Positions 26,284-35,247 are shown, counted from the stretch's first letter. The stretch: DNA of 64,000 nt from Halioxenophilus sp033283405 (GCF_033283405.1 NZ_JAWMQR010000008.1:62001-126000), one strand, 5' to 3'. The notes: generated from the letters alone by a model not told the origin. A program made the numbers and translations.

Positions 26284-26961
26284 TTAGAAACCTTTAGACC
26301 AGGAGACCCACACGATAGGATCGTCTTCACCTGACTCCTCATCGGCAGCGCTCAGAGAGACAGCGATGTCACCCCAATCATCCAATGATTTGCCCAGATC
26401 CAGCTGCAGGTAGCCGTAACTTACGTCACCAACGGCAGCATCACCGTCGTAATCGAAGTCGTAGAAGCCGTAAGTACCACCAATGCTCCAGCCTTCGCCC
26501 AGGTCGAAAGAGGCACCAACGTAGTAGTGCAGATCGCCCTCTACGAAGATTCCCGGCTCTTCAACATCGCTGTTAGCGGTGTAGGAGAGACCGGCAGAGA
26601 GGAATTGGAAGCTGAAATCCAGCAGGATTTCGCCAAAGTTGGCATCTTCGATGGTTGGGTAGGTGTAGTAGTTGTAAGTAACGCTGTAACCGAAGTCACC
26701 GGCTTCACCACCAAAGCCCAAGTAAAGGTCCATCTCGTTGCTGCCAAAGGCGGTGTTTGACAACCAGGTACCGGCGAAGAAACCACTCTCGTTGGAGTAG
26801 TCGATACCACCGGAAACAGCAGCGCCGTAGCCAGTTTGGGTAACACCACGCCATACGTAGTCACTAGCAACTGCTATGTTGGTGCTGATTTCAGCTTGTG
26901 CAGTTGCGCTAATGGCAGCAGCAGCCACGGCGGAAGCAAGTAAAGTTTTTGCCAATTTCAT
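26284..26961 (-). CDS. TorF-family putative outer-membrane porin (TIGR02001-like)
   Basis: 225-aa beta-barrel protein. A signal peptide (MKLAKTLLASAVAAAAISATAQA) is followed by the family start EISTNIAVASDYVWRGVTQTG, alternating amphipathic strands, and the C-terminal Phe (VSWSKGF) recognised by the BAM complex. The domain is also known as Gcw_chp. It sits at the head of the glnK-amtB-glnK cluster behind a sigma-54 promoter, so it is probably nitrogen-regulated and may let ammonium, amines or small organic nitrogen compounds cross the outer membrane. Substrate unknown; the family call is strong. Confidence 0.87.
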   Translation of the reverse strand: MKLAKTLLASAVAAAAISATAQAEISTNIAVASDYVWRGVTQTGYGAAVSGGIDYSNESGFFAGTWLSNTAFGSNEMDLYLGFGGEAGDFGYSVTYNYYTYPTIEDANFGEILLDFSFQFLSAGLSYTANSDVEEPGIFVEGDLHYYVGASFDLGEGWSIGGTYGFYDFDYDGDAAVGDVSYGYLQLDLGKSLDDWGDIAVSLSAADEESGEDDPIVWVSWSKGF

Positions 26962-27040
26962 TCGTTGATCTCCAAATGTGTGCTCTATAGTTTTTCTTAA
27001 ACGAAGCAGGAGGACACAACCCCAAGCCCGCCCGCCAAAC

Positions 27041-27057
27041 TAGCACTTGATGTGCCA
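27041..27057 (-). promoter_or_regulatory. Sigma-54 promoter of the porin-glnK-amtB cluster
   Basis: On the minus strand, TGGCAC-ATCAA-GTGCTA: a perfect -24 TGGCAC, exact 10-bp spacing between GG and GC, and -12 GTGC in place of TTGC. It lies about 80 bp upstream of the porin ATG. Confidence 0.75.
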
Positions 27058-27196
27058 AAAACAAAAAAGTCTCGAAATTTCATATGGTTATAAGGAATAT
27101 AGGGTTCTAAGCCCTTTTCAAAAGCAATAACACCCGCCGAAAACCGCCTTTGATGGTGGATTCAACGCTGCAACAATGCACCAATAAAATACACCA

Positions 27197-27213
27197 GCCA
27201 CCCGCACGGTGCA
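27197..27213. promoter_or_regulatory. Candidate NtrC-binding site upstream of the sigma-54 promoter
   Basis: GCCACC-N5-GGTGCA fits the NtrC dyad (TGCACC-N5-GGTGCA) with a perfect right half and a two-mismatch left half. A separate half site TGCACCA lies at 27177-27183. Both are about 120-165 bp upstream of the promoter, the usual distance for NtrC enhancers. Confidence 0.5.
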
Positions 27214-27472
27214 TATTTTCCTACTACGAGTAAGCAAGGGCGGGGTTTAGTCCGGGTATCCTCACTCTAACACCCAAAAAGCTGACCAATTGACTCTATA
27301 TATTTGTAGTTTTTCTAACAAAATGGGTTTTCGGGGAGTAAAACTCCGCTTCTTCCGTGAATCAATCTCACACAACGCACCATAATGGATCCGATAATGA
27401 TTTTGCGCCCCAAACTAAGGAGATAATCTCTCCGCTGGCGAACAGTCGCCGTTTCGCATTAAACTGCCAACC

Positions 27473-27706
27473 ATGAAAACTCTCTTCGACAACCCCCTGC
27501 TTGACCGACTGCGCGAGCTCAACACCCCCAGCGCGCTTGAGCCGGTGAGCTCCGCACTGACGCAACGGCTGCTTGATCGCTACCAATTGGTCAGCCGCCA
27601 GGAGTTCGATGCCCAAAGCCGTCTTCTGGAAAAAACAGAGCAACACGTGCTCGAACTTGAGGCGCAGCTAGCGGAACTAGAGGCCAAACTGCAGGAATCC
27701 CCCTGA
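27473..27706 (+). CDS. ubiK: UbiK family accessory factor of ubiquinone biosynthesis
   Basis: 77 aa with the BMFP pattern: an N-terminal amphipathic stretch, then YQLVSRQEFDAQSRLLEKT and a C-terminal coiled coil (HVLELEAQLAELEAKL). UbiK (YqiC) binds UbiJ and helps assemble the aerobic ubiquinone synthesis complex. The position between the amtB/glnK cluster and comM is the same as in Pseudomonas. No Shine-Dalgarno precedes the ATG. The gap 26962-27472 upstream contains the porin promoter (minus strand) and presumably the ubiK promoter. Confidence 0.85.
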   Translation: MKTLFDNPLLDRLRELNTPSALEPVSSALTQRLLDRYQLVSRQEFDAQSRLLEKTEQHVLELEAQLAELEAKLQESP

Positions 27707-27790
27707 TAGAATTGTCATAAGGTGGCATTTTTTCCGAGCGCTTAGCACAGAACTGCATGTCTTCCATGCCTAAGCCAGAGCCGCTCACTC

Positions 27791-29284
27791 GTGTCCCTTG
27801 CCATCATCCACTCCCGCGCCCTGCTGGGCGTTAGCGCACCACCGGTTACCGTCGAGGTTCACCTCTCCGGCGGCCTCCCAGGACTCTCCATCGTTGGCTT
27901 ACCCGAGGCCGCCGTCAAAGAAGCGAGAGAAAGGGTGCGCAGCGCACTGCTCAATTGCCATTTTGAATACCCCGCCCGCCGCATCACCATCAATCTGGCT
28001 CCCGCCGATCTTCCCAAGGAGGGCGGGCGCTACGACCTAGCCATCGCCCTGGGGATATTGGTCGCCTCTAATCAACTGCCAGCCACCGGACTGGAGAGCA
28101 TGGAGTTTTTAGGGGAGTTGGCACTGGGCGGGGAGTTGCGGCCGGTCACCGGAACTATTCCGGCGGCGATTGCCTGCAAGGCACTGGGGCGAGAGCTCTA
28201 CCTACCCCAGGCCAATGGCGATGAAGCTGCACTGGTCTCTGATTTACGCGCCTACGTGGCTGGCGATTTGCTCAGTTTGTGTGCGCATTTGCGCGGCCAG
28301 CATCGCTTGCCGACACCATCACCGCAACCCCTCAACAAGCAGCCCAATGGCCCCGACCTACAGGACGTTCGCGGGCAGGAACAGGCTAAACGGGCACTGC
28401 AGATTGCCGCCGCCGGCTGCCACAACCTTCTTTATTATGGGCCACCCGGCACCGGTAAAACGCTACTGGCTAACAGGCTACCCGGTATTCTGCCACCACT
28501 GTCAGAAGAGCAATTGCTCGCGGTGGCTGCTGTATATTCGGTCGCCGGCCTGCCGCGTAGCTTTCAGGGGCTGCCGCCCATCCGTCACCCCCACCACACC
28601 GCGTCGGCGGTTGCCCTGGTGGGTGGTGGCAGTAACCCCAAGCCGGGGGAGATCTCACTTGCCCATCATGGCGTGTTGTTTCTGGATGAGTTGCCGGAGT
28701 TTCAAAGAACGGTGTTGGAGGTTCTGCGCGAGCCGCTGGAGTCTGGGCGAATCGATATCTCCCGCGCCAACCGCCGGGTCTCTTACCCCGCCCAGTTCCA
28801 ACTGTTGGCGGCGATGAATCCCTGCCCCTGCGGCCACTACCCGGAACCCCGCTGTAGTTGCACACCGGACCAAGTTCGCCGCTACCGCACCAAAATCTCC
28901 GGGCCACTGCTCGACCGAATCGACATGCATGTACCGGTAAAGTCGCTCAAACCAAGCCAGTTACAATCGTTGCCAGAGGGGGAGAGCAGCGCCGATGTGC
29001 GCCAGCGGGTTATTGCCGCCCAAGGGGTGCAGCACGGGCGACAGGGGAAGCTTAACAGCGAGTTGAGTGGCTCAGAGCTGATGGCATACTGCCAGTTGAG
29101 TACGCCACTGGCGCAATTTCTTGAGGCGGCTACCACCAAGTTGGGCCTATCGGCCCGCGCCTACCACCGCATTTTACGGGTGGCACGCACCATTGCCGAC
29201 TTGGCCAATGATGCCGATATCAGCCGGGGGCATCTGGCCGAAGCTATTGGCTACCGCCAACTCGACCGGATTGCCGGCGGTTAG
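27791..29284 (+). CDS. comM: ComM/YifB family Mg-chelatase-like AAA+ ATPase
   Basis: 497-aa hexameric helicase that promotes branch migration during natural transformation. An N-terminal ChlI-like domain (GLPEAAVKEARERVRSALLNC, ITINLAPADLPKEGGRYDL) precedes the Walker A GPPGTGKTLLANRLPG, Walker B VLFLDELPEF, the Cys cluster MNPCPCGHYPEPRCSC and the C-terminal Mg_chelatase_C domain (ARAYHRILRVARTIADL). The start is GTG. No competence genes are in the window, but an intact comM is compatible with transformability. Confidence 0.95.
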   Translation: MSLAIIHSRALLGVSAPPVTVEVHLSGGLPGLSIVGLPEAAVKEARERVRSALLNCHFEYPARRITINLAPADLPKEGGRYDLAIALGILVASNQLPATGLESMEFLGELALGGELRPVTGTIPAAIACKALGRELYLPQANGDEAALVSDLRAYVAGDLLSLCAHLRGQHRLPTPSPQPLNKQPNGPDLQDVRGQEQAKRALQIAAAGCHNLLYYGPPGTGKTLLANRLPGILPPLSEEQLLAVAAVYSVAGLPRSFQGLPPIRHPHHTASAVALVGGGSNPKPGEISLAHHGVLFLDELPEFQRTVLEVLREPLESGRIDISRANRRVSYPAQFQLLAAMNPCPCGHYPEPRCSCTPDQVRRYRTKISGPLLDRIDMHVPVKSLKPSQLQSLPEGESSADVRQRVIAAQGVQHGRQGKLNSELSGSELMAYCQLSTPLAQFLEAATTKLGLSARAYHRILRVARTIADLANDADISRGHLAEAIGYRQLDRIAGG

Positions 29285-29727
29285 AACTCATAACCAAAGG
29301 GGTTGGTTTTATCCCTGCGATGAACCCCATCGCCATCCTCCCGCTCAACGCTGACCCAAAAATCGTCAATCGCTCCGCGCCCATCCACCTGACAGGTCAC
29401 GTAGTTATTGGTGCTCTCACCTTTTTTGCTGTTGCGAATTTGGGCAGAAAAGAAGACCAGATAGAGGCTTCGCTCCTGGTCATAACGGGTGGAAAGGTCA
29501 TCGATTCCGTAGCTGTGCAGACTTTCGCCAACGTACTGCTTCAATTTGGTTTCGCAGACTAGATAGGCATCGGTCAACGTGACATTTTTATAGCCGCCAG
29601 CGCCTGTCTCCTGGCCCTGGAACTTGAGCACCGTGAACGAGGTAATGCCGACCGAGGTAAATACCAGGCAGACAAAAACCAGAATAATGATGAGCTGGGA
29701 ACGGTTGTTTTTCGATTTACGTGCCAT
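29281..29727 (-). CDS. Hypothetical membrane-anchored periplasmic protein
   Basis: 148 aa from the ATG at 29727, preceded by AAGG at about 8 bases (an upstream in-frame ATG would add 11 residues). A basic N-terminus (MARKSKNNR) precedes one transmembrane segment (LIIILVFVCLVFTSVGITSF); the remainder is a soluble domain with two Cys (YLVCETKLKQYVGES and YVTCQVDGRGAIDDFWV) that could form a disulfide. I do not recognise a family. It overlaps the comM stop tail-to-tail by 4 bp and is followed by thiI on the same strand only beyond 190 bp. Confidence 0.75.
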   Translation of the reverse strand: MARKSKNNRSQLIIILVFVCLVFTSVGITSFTVLKFQGQETGAGGYKNVTLTDAYLVCETKLKQYVGESLHSYGIDDLSTRYDQERSLYLVFFSAQIRNSKKGESTNNYVTCQVDGRGAIDDFWVSVEREDGDGVHRRDKTNPFGYEF

Positions 29728-29923
29728 TGACGACCTTAGTTTAGGGCTAATAACGGGCACGACTGCAAACCGATGGAAAACAGAAAGCGCCGCTTCAAGT
29801 TTAGACGCTTTCGCAGATAGTCAGCGGGCTTTGCGATAATTCCCGGCTAGGCGATGACTAGCGGGCCCGCCATTACCAGCACTCCCTCTATTTATAGGTA
29901 TGCTATAGGCATGGCCCCACACA

Positions 29924-31387
29924 TTATTGCCCCGCATCGGCAGCCGGCCGATAGACCCCAAAATTGATATGCCCCTCGGCCGCCAACTCTCCGGCATGCA
30001 AACGGCTCATTACCCCTTGATCACAATAGAGCAGATACTGCTGCTTGGGCGCCAGCTCCTCCAGCGAACGCGCTAGCTGATAGAAGGGTATGGTCAGCAC
30101 CTGCACCCCTGGAATCAGCAATGGTTTAACCTCCTGCTCATTGGGATGACGAATATCGATCACCACCGCCGCCGTCGGCACATAGGCGAACTCATCGACC
30201 GGCACCTCCTCGGCGGGGGTCAGCAGGTCGATAATGCTCTCCACCTTGGCCTCGGTTACGGCGCTGTCGAGCACTGCAAAATCGAGTAGCGCCTCGTCGG
30301 CCAGCACCCGCTCCAACTTGGCCCGGGTGGTCGGTTTTTTGGAGATGACCCCGCAATACTCCGGCATGCTGGCGGCATACTCCTCGGTACCGATAGCCCG
30401 CGCCAATTTGATGATATCGCCCTTGTCCGTGGTAATCAGTGGCCGCAGCACCAGGGTATTGGTCACCTCATCAATCACCGCCAGGTTGGTCAGGGTTTGT
30501 GAGGAGACCTGCGCCACCGCTTCGCCGGTGACCAACGCCTGGATTTTCATCCGCTCGGCGATTTGGCTGGCGGCGCGCAGCATCATCCGCTTGAGGATTA
30601 CACCCATATTGGCGGGCGGCACCTTGGTAAGGATCTCAGCGACCACCGACTCAAACGGCACAGTAATAAACCGCACCAAATGGGAAGCGCCGTATTTCTG
30701 CCAGAGATAGTAGGCCACCTCTTTACAGCCAAGTTCATGGGCGCGCCCACCCATATTAAAGAAGCAGTAGTGGGTACGCAGACCGCGCTTGATGGTGAGA
30801 TAGCTGGCCACCGTGGAGTCAAAGCCGCCGGAGATCAACGACAACACCGGGTCCTGGGTACCCAGCGGAAAGCCCCCCAAGCCCGGAACCTCCTGGCGCA
30901 CAACAAAGAGTCGATCATCTTTGATCTCGAGCTTTACCGTGACATCGGGCTCCTTTAACTTCACCCCCCCCGTCACACAGTTTTGATTGAGACCACCACC
31001 GACATAACGCTCCACATCAATCGAGGCGAAGTCGTGGTTGCCGCTGCGCTTAACGCGCACACAGAAGGTTTTACCGGCAAGCTGGTCGCCCCATACCGAA
31101 GCCGTTGCCCGGTAGATATCGTCCTGGGTAGCAAAGTCGAAGGCATCAACGGCATAGAAGAAGGCGATACCAGGGGTTTGCGCCAACACAGTGCTGACCC
31201 TAGCCTCCAGCTCCTCATCGTCCGGGCCGGAGATCTCCAGCTTCTCCCAGTCGCGGCGCACCGAGAGCTCCCGGCTCAGGCGGCGCAGCAGGTGGTGCAG
31301 GTTATCCTGCAGCTGACGAGTGAAACGCTTGCGCACCGGCGCGCTTTTGATGGTGATCTCGGGAAACAACTTAACAATGAAGTGCAT
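29924..31387 (-). CDS. thiI: tRNA 4-thiouridine sulfurtransferase ThiI
   Basis: Transfers sulfur to U8 of tRNA and, in many bacteria, to ThiS for thiamine. 487 aa from MHFIVKLFPEITIKS: an N-terminal ferredoxin-like and THUMP region, the PP-loop SGGFDSTVASY, and a C-terminal rhodanese domain with the active Cys in YLLYCDQGVMS. Upstream in-frame codons exist for another 36 residues but are Gly/Phe-rich and not family-like. Divergent from glnA; the 467-bp gap holds the glnA control region. Confidence 0.95.
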   Translation of the reverse strand: MHFIVKLFPEITIKSAPVRKRFTRQLQDNLHHLLRRLSRELSVRRDWEKLEISGPDDEELEARVSTVLAQTPGIAFFYAVDAFDFATQDDIYRATASVWGDQLAGKTFCVRVKRSGNHDFASIDVERYVGGGLNQNCVTGGVKLKEPDVTVKLEIKDDRLFVVRQEVPGLGGFPLGTQDPVLSLISGGFDSTVASYLTIKRGLRTHYCFFNMGGRAHELGCKEVAYYLWQKYGASHLVRFITVPFESVVAEILTKVPPANMGVILKRMMLRAASQIAERMKIQALVTGEAVAQVSSQTLTNLAVIDEVTNTLVLRPLITTDKGDIIKLARAIGTEEYAASMPEYCGVISKKPTTRAKLERVLADEALLDFAVLDSAVTEAKVESIIDLLTPAEEVPVDEFAYVPTAAVVIDIRHPNEQEVKPLLIPGVQVLTIPFYQLARSLEELAPKQQYLLYCDQGVMSRLHAGELAAEGHINFGVYRPAADAGQ

Positions 31388-31582
31388 AACGTCTGGCGTG
31401 TCGATGGTTACAAAGCCGCCTAGTATAAACCAACCACCTCTAAAGCAGAGGCCCACACTCATCCATCCGCCATAAACCGAGCCGAAAAATATCACTGCAA
31501 CAGGCTCTTTTCAGCGGGCCGGCGATTGGTTAGCATGGGCCGCCAACGCCAGCCTCGCCTGCCCCCTTATATAGGGTCGCTA

Positions 31583-31590
31583 TTGGTGCA
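31583..31590. promoter_or_regulatory. Candidate NtrC half-site upstream of the glnA promoter
   Basis: TTGGTGCA matches one arm of the NtrC dyad and lies about 105 bp upstream of the sigma-54 promoter. The partner arm is poor, so this is a weak call. Confidence 0.3.
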
Positions 31591-31694
31591 ACCATGTAAC
31601 ACCAGCCCCAATACGATGCAGGCAACCCCTTCGAAGTACAAACCCACACGTTGATTTTTCGAAGAATTATTCAAACGCTTCATCTGCCGGCGGA

Positions 31695-31710
31695 TGGCAC
31701 AGAGATTGCC
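31695..31710 (+). promoter_or_regulatory. Sigma-54 promoter of glnA
   Basis: TGGCAC-AGAGA-TTGCC: perfect -24 and -12 elements with 10 bp between GG and GC. Predicted start near 31721, giving a leader of about 135 bases to the glnA ATG. Confidence 0.88.
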
Positions 31711-31719
31711 TTATTATGA

Positions 31720-31755
31720 TGCACCCAATACAAACCTCTAGCTAGAGGTGCACAC
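31720..31755. promoter_or_regulatory. Palindromic element in the glnA leader
   Basis: A perfect 16-bp palindrome ACCTCTAGCTAGAGGT (31734-31749) sits just downstream of the sigma-54 start. It is framed by TGCACC (31720-31725) and GGTGCA (31747-31752), an outer inverted repeat like widely spaced NtrC half-sites. It could be an operator, an NtrC site of a second promoter, or an RNA hairpin in the 5' leader. Confidence 0.5.
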
Positions 31756-31854
31756 TTAGGGGAAGATCACACACCATTACACCGGGCAGTAAGCGCCAAC
31801 TATAAGCTTTACACCCATCTATATATATCTGGCACAGCCATTTTGGAGGAATAC

Positions 31855-33261
31855 ATGTCAGAGCAGACTCTGAAACTCATTACTGATAACGAAGCCAAAT
31901 GGATCGACCTGCGCTTCACCGATACCAAAGGTAAAGAGCAGCACGTTACCATCCCAGCCTCTGAAGTTGACGAAGACTTCTTCACCGATGGCAAAATGTT
32001 CGATGGCTCATCCATTGCCGGCTGGAAAGGCATCAACGAATCCGACATGATCCTGATGCCTGACGATTCCTCAAGCTTCCTGGACCCGTTCACCGACGAA
32101 GTCACCGTTATTATCCGCTGCTCCATCGTTGAGCCTCTGACCGGCGAAGGCTACAACCGCGACCCACGCTCCATTGCACAGCGCGCCGAAGCCTACCTGG
32201 TAAGCACCGGCCTGGGCGACACCGCTTTCTTCGGTCCAGAACCTGAGTTCTTCATTTTTGACGACGTCAAATGGGGCGCAGACATGTCTGGCGCTTTCTA
32301 CAAAATCGGCTCTGAAGAGGCAGCCTGGTTCTCTGGCGTTGAACTGACCGATGGCAACATGGGTCACCGTCCTGGCATCAAAGGCGGTTACTTCCCAGTG
32401 CCCCCTGTCGACTCCCTGCACGACATCCGTGGCGCCATGTGTAACGCCGCCGAAGCCATGGGTCTGGTCATCGAAGTACACCACCACGAAGTGGCTACCG
32501 CCGGCCAGTGTGAAATCGGTGTTGGCGCCAACACCCTGGTGAAAAAAGCCGACGAAGTACAAATTCTGAAGTACGCCGTGCACAATGTTGCCGCCGCTTA
32601 CGGCAAAACTGCCACCTTCATGCCTAAGCCTCTGGTAGGCGACAACGGTAGCGGTATGCACGTTCACCAATCGTTCACCAAAGATGGCGCCAACCAGTTT
32701 GCAGGCGACGCCTACGCTGGCCTGTCTGAACTGGCTCTGTACTACATCGGCGGCGTAATCAAGCACGCTAAAGCACTGAACGCTTTCTGTAACGCCTCCA
32801 CCAACTCTTACAAGCGTCTGGTACCTGGCTTCGAAGCTCCGGTTATTCTGGCTTACTCTGCCCGTAACCGTTCTGCATCTATTCGTATTCCGTTTGTCTC
32901 TTCTCCGAAAGGCAAGCGTATCGAAACCCGCTTCCCAGACTCCACCGCCAACCCATACCTCTGCTTTGCTGCACTGCTGATGGCTGGCCTGGACGGCATC
33001 AAGAACAAGATCCACCCTGGCGATTCTGCCGATAAAGACCTGTACGACCTGGAGCCGGAAGAACTGGCCGAGTACCCAACTGTTTGTGCCTCTCTGGAAG
33101 AAGCACTGGTAGCTCTGGATGCCGACCGTGAGTTCCTGAAAGCTGGCGGCGTATTCGACGACGACATGATTGACGCTTATATCGAACTGAAAAAAGAAGA
33201 TATCCAAGCGATCAACATGACCACTCACCCACTGGAATTCGGCCTCTACTACAGCTGCTAA
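31855..33261 (+). CDS. glnA: Glutamine synthetase type I
   Basis: ATP-dependent synthesis of glutamine from glutamate and ammonium, a dodecamer. 468 aa as in E. coli GS. Landmarks: FDGSSIAGWKGI, the metal-binding FGPEPEFFIFD, NGSGMHVHQSF, the ATP-binding CNASTNSYKRLVPGFEAP, and the adenylylation site Tyr397 in KDLYDLEPEE, which marks a GSI-beta enzyme under GlnE control. The ATG at 31855 follows GGAGGA at 5 bases; an in-frame ATG four codons earlier overlaps that ribosome site. Codon use is strongly biased, as expected for a highly expressed gene. Confidence 0.98.
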   Translation: MSEQTLKLITDNEAKWIDLRFTDTKGKEQHVTIPASEVDEDFFTDGKMFDGSSIAGWKGINESDMILMPDDSSSFLDPFTDEVTVIIRCSIVEPLTGEGYNRDPRSIAQRAEAYLVSTGLGDTAFFGPEPEFFIFDDVKWGADMSGAFYKIGSEEAAWFSGVELTDGNMGHRPGIKGGYFPVPPVDSLHDIRGAMCNAAEAMGLVIEVHHHEVATAGQCEIGVGANTLVKKADEVQILKYAVHNVAAAYGKTATFMPKPLVGDNGSGMHVHQSFTKDGANQFAGDAYAGLSELALYYIGGVIKHAKALNAFCNASTNSYKRLVPGFEAPVILAYSARNRSASIRIPFVSSPKGKRIETRFPDSTANPYLCFAALLMAGLDGIKNKIHPGDSADKDLYDLEPEELAEYPTVCASLEEALVALDADREFLKAGGVFDDDMIDAYIELKKEDIQAINMTTHPLEFGLYYSC

Positions 33262-33310
33262 TTCCTATTGGTGAATGCACCACGTCAGAGCCTGGCTCTG
33301 GCAAAAAAAA

Positions 33311-33336
33311 GCCCCGGCCAACACCGGGGTTTTTTT
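33311..33336 (+). terminator. Terminator after glnA
   Basis: Stem CCCCGG (33312-33317) / CCGGGG (33324-33329), loop CCAACA, with eight As before and seven Ts after. It lies 50 bp after the glnA stop and separates glnA from the DUF4124-ntrBC genes. Confidence 0.92.
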
Positions 33337-33477
33337 ATGCACTATTTATGGCACTCAACCAAGAATCCAGACTGCGAAACTATGCACAAATTTATCGCTC
33401 ATATTAAGGTGGCATTGCCTTCACCAGCACACTAACATTGCCTTAAATGCCAATTTGGGCCGCCAAGAGAACACACC

Positions 33478-34008
33478 ATGACTCGATTCGCGCTTCGCCT
33501 CACCACCTGCACCTGCCTCACCCTGCTGTTGGCCTGGACAAACCAGGGCTACAGCCAGAGCACGGTCTACAAGCATGTCGACGAAGCCGGTAACGTGCTC
33601 TACTCAGATAGCCCACAATCATCCGATGACGAGCCGGTAGCGCTGCCTCCCATCAATACCCAGCCGGCACCCAGCGTATCCAGCACCTCGAGCCGCAAAG
33701 CCGTAAACGAACAGCCGGAGTATATCCTCGAGATCAGTCACCCCAAGCACGACACCACCATTACTCCCGGCCAGACAGAGGTGATGGTTAGCGGCCACCT
33801 TTCACCTGGCGCCCGGGAACCGCTGCACTTCGAACTACTGCTGGACGGCGACAGCTACAGCCAAAACAGCTCCCCCTCCTTTCTTATCAGCCCTATCTAT
33901 CGCGGCACCCACACACTGACCATTCGCGCACTTGATGAATATGGCGACACGGTGGTCACCTCGGAAAGCATCCAAATCCATGTAATCAGGCCGACAGTTT
34001 CAAATTAG
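33478..34008 (+). CDS. DUF4124 domain-containing exported protein
   Basis: 176 aa. A signal peptide (about 26 residues, ending near GYSQS) is followed by the DUF4124 core STVYKHVDEAGNVLYSDSP, a Pro/Ser linker, and a beta-sandwich-like C-terminal domain (YILEISHPKHDTTITPGQTEVMV, GTHTLTIRALDEYGD) resembling an Ig-like fold. Function unknown. A DUF4124 gene between glnA and ntrB is common in gammaproteobacteria, possibly only as a passenger of the locus. Confidence 0.87.
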   Translation: MTRFALRLTTCTCLTLLLAWTNQGYSQSTVYKHVDEAGNVLYSDSPQSSDDEPVALPPINTQPAPSVSSTSSRKAVNEQPEYILEISHPKHDTTITPGQTEVMVSGHLSPGAREPLHFELLLDGDSYSQNSSPSFLISPIYRGTHTLTIRALDEYGDTVVTSESIQIHVIRPTVSN

Positions 34009-34097
34009 GGCGACAGCGAATAAGGCGCACCAATAATGCGCACAAAAGTATATGTGACCACAATAGGACCATCGACAGCTAACACCCGGCACAGGGT

Positions 34098-34114
34098 GCA
34101 CCTCTTTGGTTCGG
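34098..34114. promoter_or_regulatory. Candidate NtrC site upstream of ntrB
   Basis: TGCACC-TCTTT-GGTTCG has a perfect left arm and a right arm two mismatches from GGTGCA. It lies 45-60 bp upstream of the ntrB ATG, where NtrC represses its own promoter in enteric bacteria. Confidence 0.45.
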
Positions 34115-34158
34115 TTCTTGCTTTCTGTGCTTGAATTGTTACCAGCACTTTGGAAAGA

Positions 34159-35247
34159 ATGAGCGCCGACCCCAACTATAAATTGCTACTCGACAGCCTC
34201 AGTACCGCCGTGGTTGTGGTTAATAGCAAGCTGGAAATCGGCTACCTAAACCCCACAGCCGAAGCACTGCTGGCGGTGTCTGGCGAACGTATCCTGAAAA
34301 GCCCTGTTACCAACTTCTTTTTGGAGACAGAGAGCGCCATCGCCGCCATGGAAGACGCGGTGCGCTACCAACACCACTACACCAAGCGCCGGGCCAAGTG
34401 GCAGCTGCACAATGGCCAGCTGATCACGGTCGACTACTCAGTCACCCCACTTCAGGATCCACCGGGTTTGGCACTGGAGATACAACCCCTCGACCGGCTG
34501 CTCAGAATCAGCCGCGAGGAGGCGGTTATCTCCGCCCAGGAGACCACCCGCAACCTCGTGCGCGGCCTGGCCCACGAGATCAAAAATCCACTGGGCGGGA
34601 TTCGCGGGGCAGCTCAGCTGCTGTCGAGAGAGTTGCCCAACCCACAGCTGCATGAGTACACCGACGTCATCATCGATGAGTCCGACCGCCTGCGGAATCT
34701 GGTCGACCGTATGCTTGGCCCGCGACAGCTGCCCAAATGGGCCAAAATCAATATTCACGAGGTACTGGAACGCGTCGCTACGCTCATCAGTGCCGAGAAC
34801 ATTGGCTCCGACCAGAGCCACAAGGTAACGCTCAAGCGGGACTACGACCCCAGTATTCCGCAGTTGCCCGGCGACCAGGAGCTGCTGATCCAATCGGTGC
34901 TCAACATTGTGCGTAACGCCATGCAGGCGCTGTCGGAGTCGGCCACACCCGGAGCCACCATTACCCTGCGCACCCGAATACAGCGCCAATTCAGTATCGG
35001 ACGGCAGAGTTATCCGCTGGTCTGCCGCATCGATATTCTCGATAACGGCCCCGGCATTCCGCCGGAGATCATTGAAGATATCTTCTACCCAATGATCTCC
35101 GGGCGCGCGGAGGGGTCCGGTCTTGGACTGGCCATCTCCCAACAGCTCATCAATCAGCACAACGGTCTGATCGAATGCGAGAGTCGACCGGGCAACACCA
35201 TTTTTTCAATTTATTTACCGATGGAAATTTCTCATGCCGAAACCTAA
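34159..35247 (+). CDS. ntrB: Nitrogen regulation sensor histidine kinase NtrB (GlnL)
   Basis: 362-aa cytoplasmic kinase/phosphatase of NtrC, switched by PII. An N-terminal PAS domain (residues about 8-115) precedes HisKA with phospho-His139 in GLAHEIKNPLGGIRGAAQLL, an N box (SVLNIVRNAMQAL), and ATP-lid motifs DNGPGIPPEI and GSGLGLAISQQLI. The ATG at 34159 is preferred to an in-frame TTG at 34150 because GGA lies in front of it. Its end overlaps ntrC by 14 bp. Confidence 0.96.
   Translation: MSADPNYKLLLDSLSTAVVVVNSKLEIGYLNPTAEALLAVSGERILKSPVTNFFLETESAIAAMEDAVRYQHHYTKRRAKWQLHNGQLITVDYSVTPLQDPPGLALEIQPLDRLLRISREEAVISAQETTRNLVRGLAHEIKNPLGGIRGAAQLLSRELPNPQLHEYTDVIIDESDRLRNLVDRMLGPRQLPKWAKINIHEVLERVATLISAENIGSDQSHKVTLKRDYDPSIPQLPGDQELLIQSVLNIVRNAMQALSESATPGATITLRTRIQRQFSIGRQSYPLVCRIDILDNGPGIPPEIIEDIFYPMISGRAEGSGLGLAISQQLINQHNGLIECESRPGNTIFSIYLPMEISHAET

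Noticed and set aside
32071..33228. 385-codon minus-strand open frame opposite glnA
   Set aside because: Antisense shadow of a highly conserved, codon-biased gene; no domain or ribosome site.
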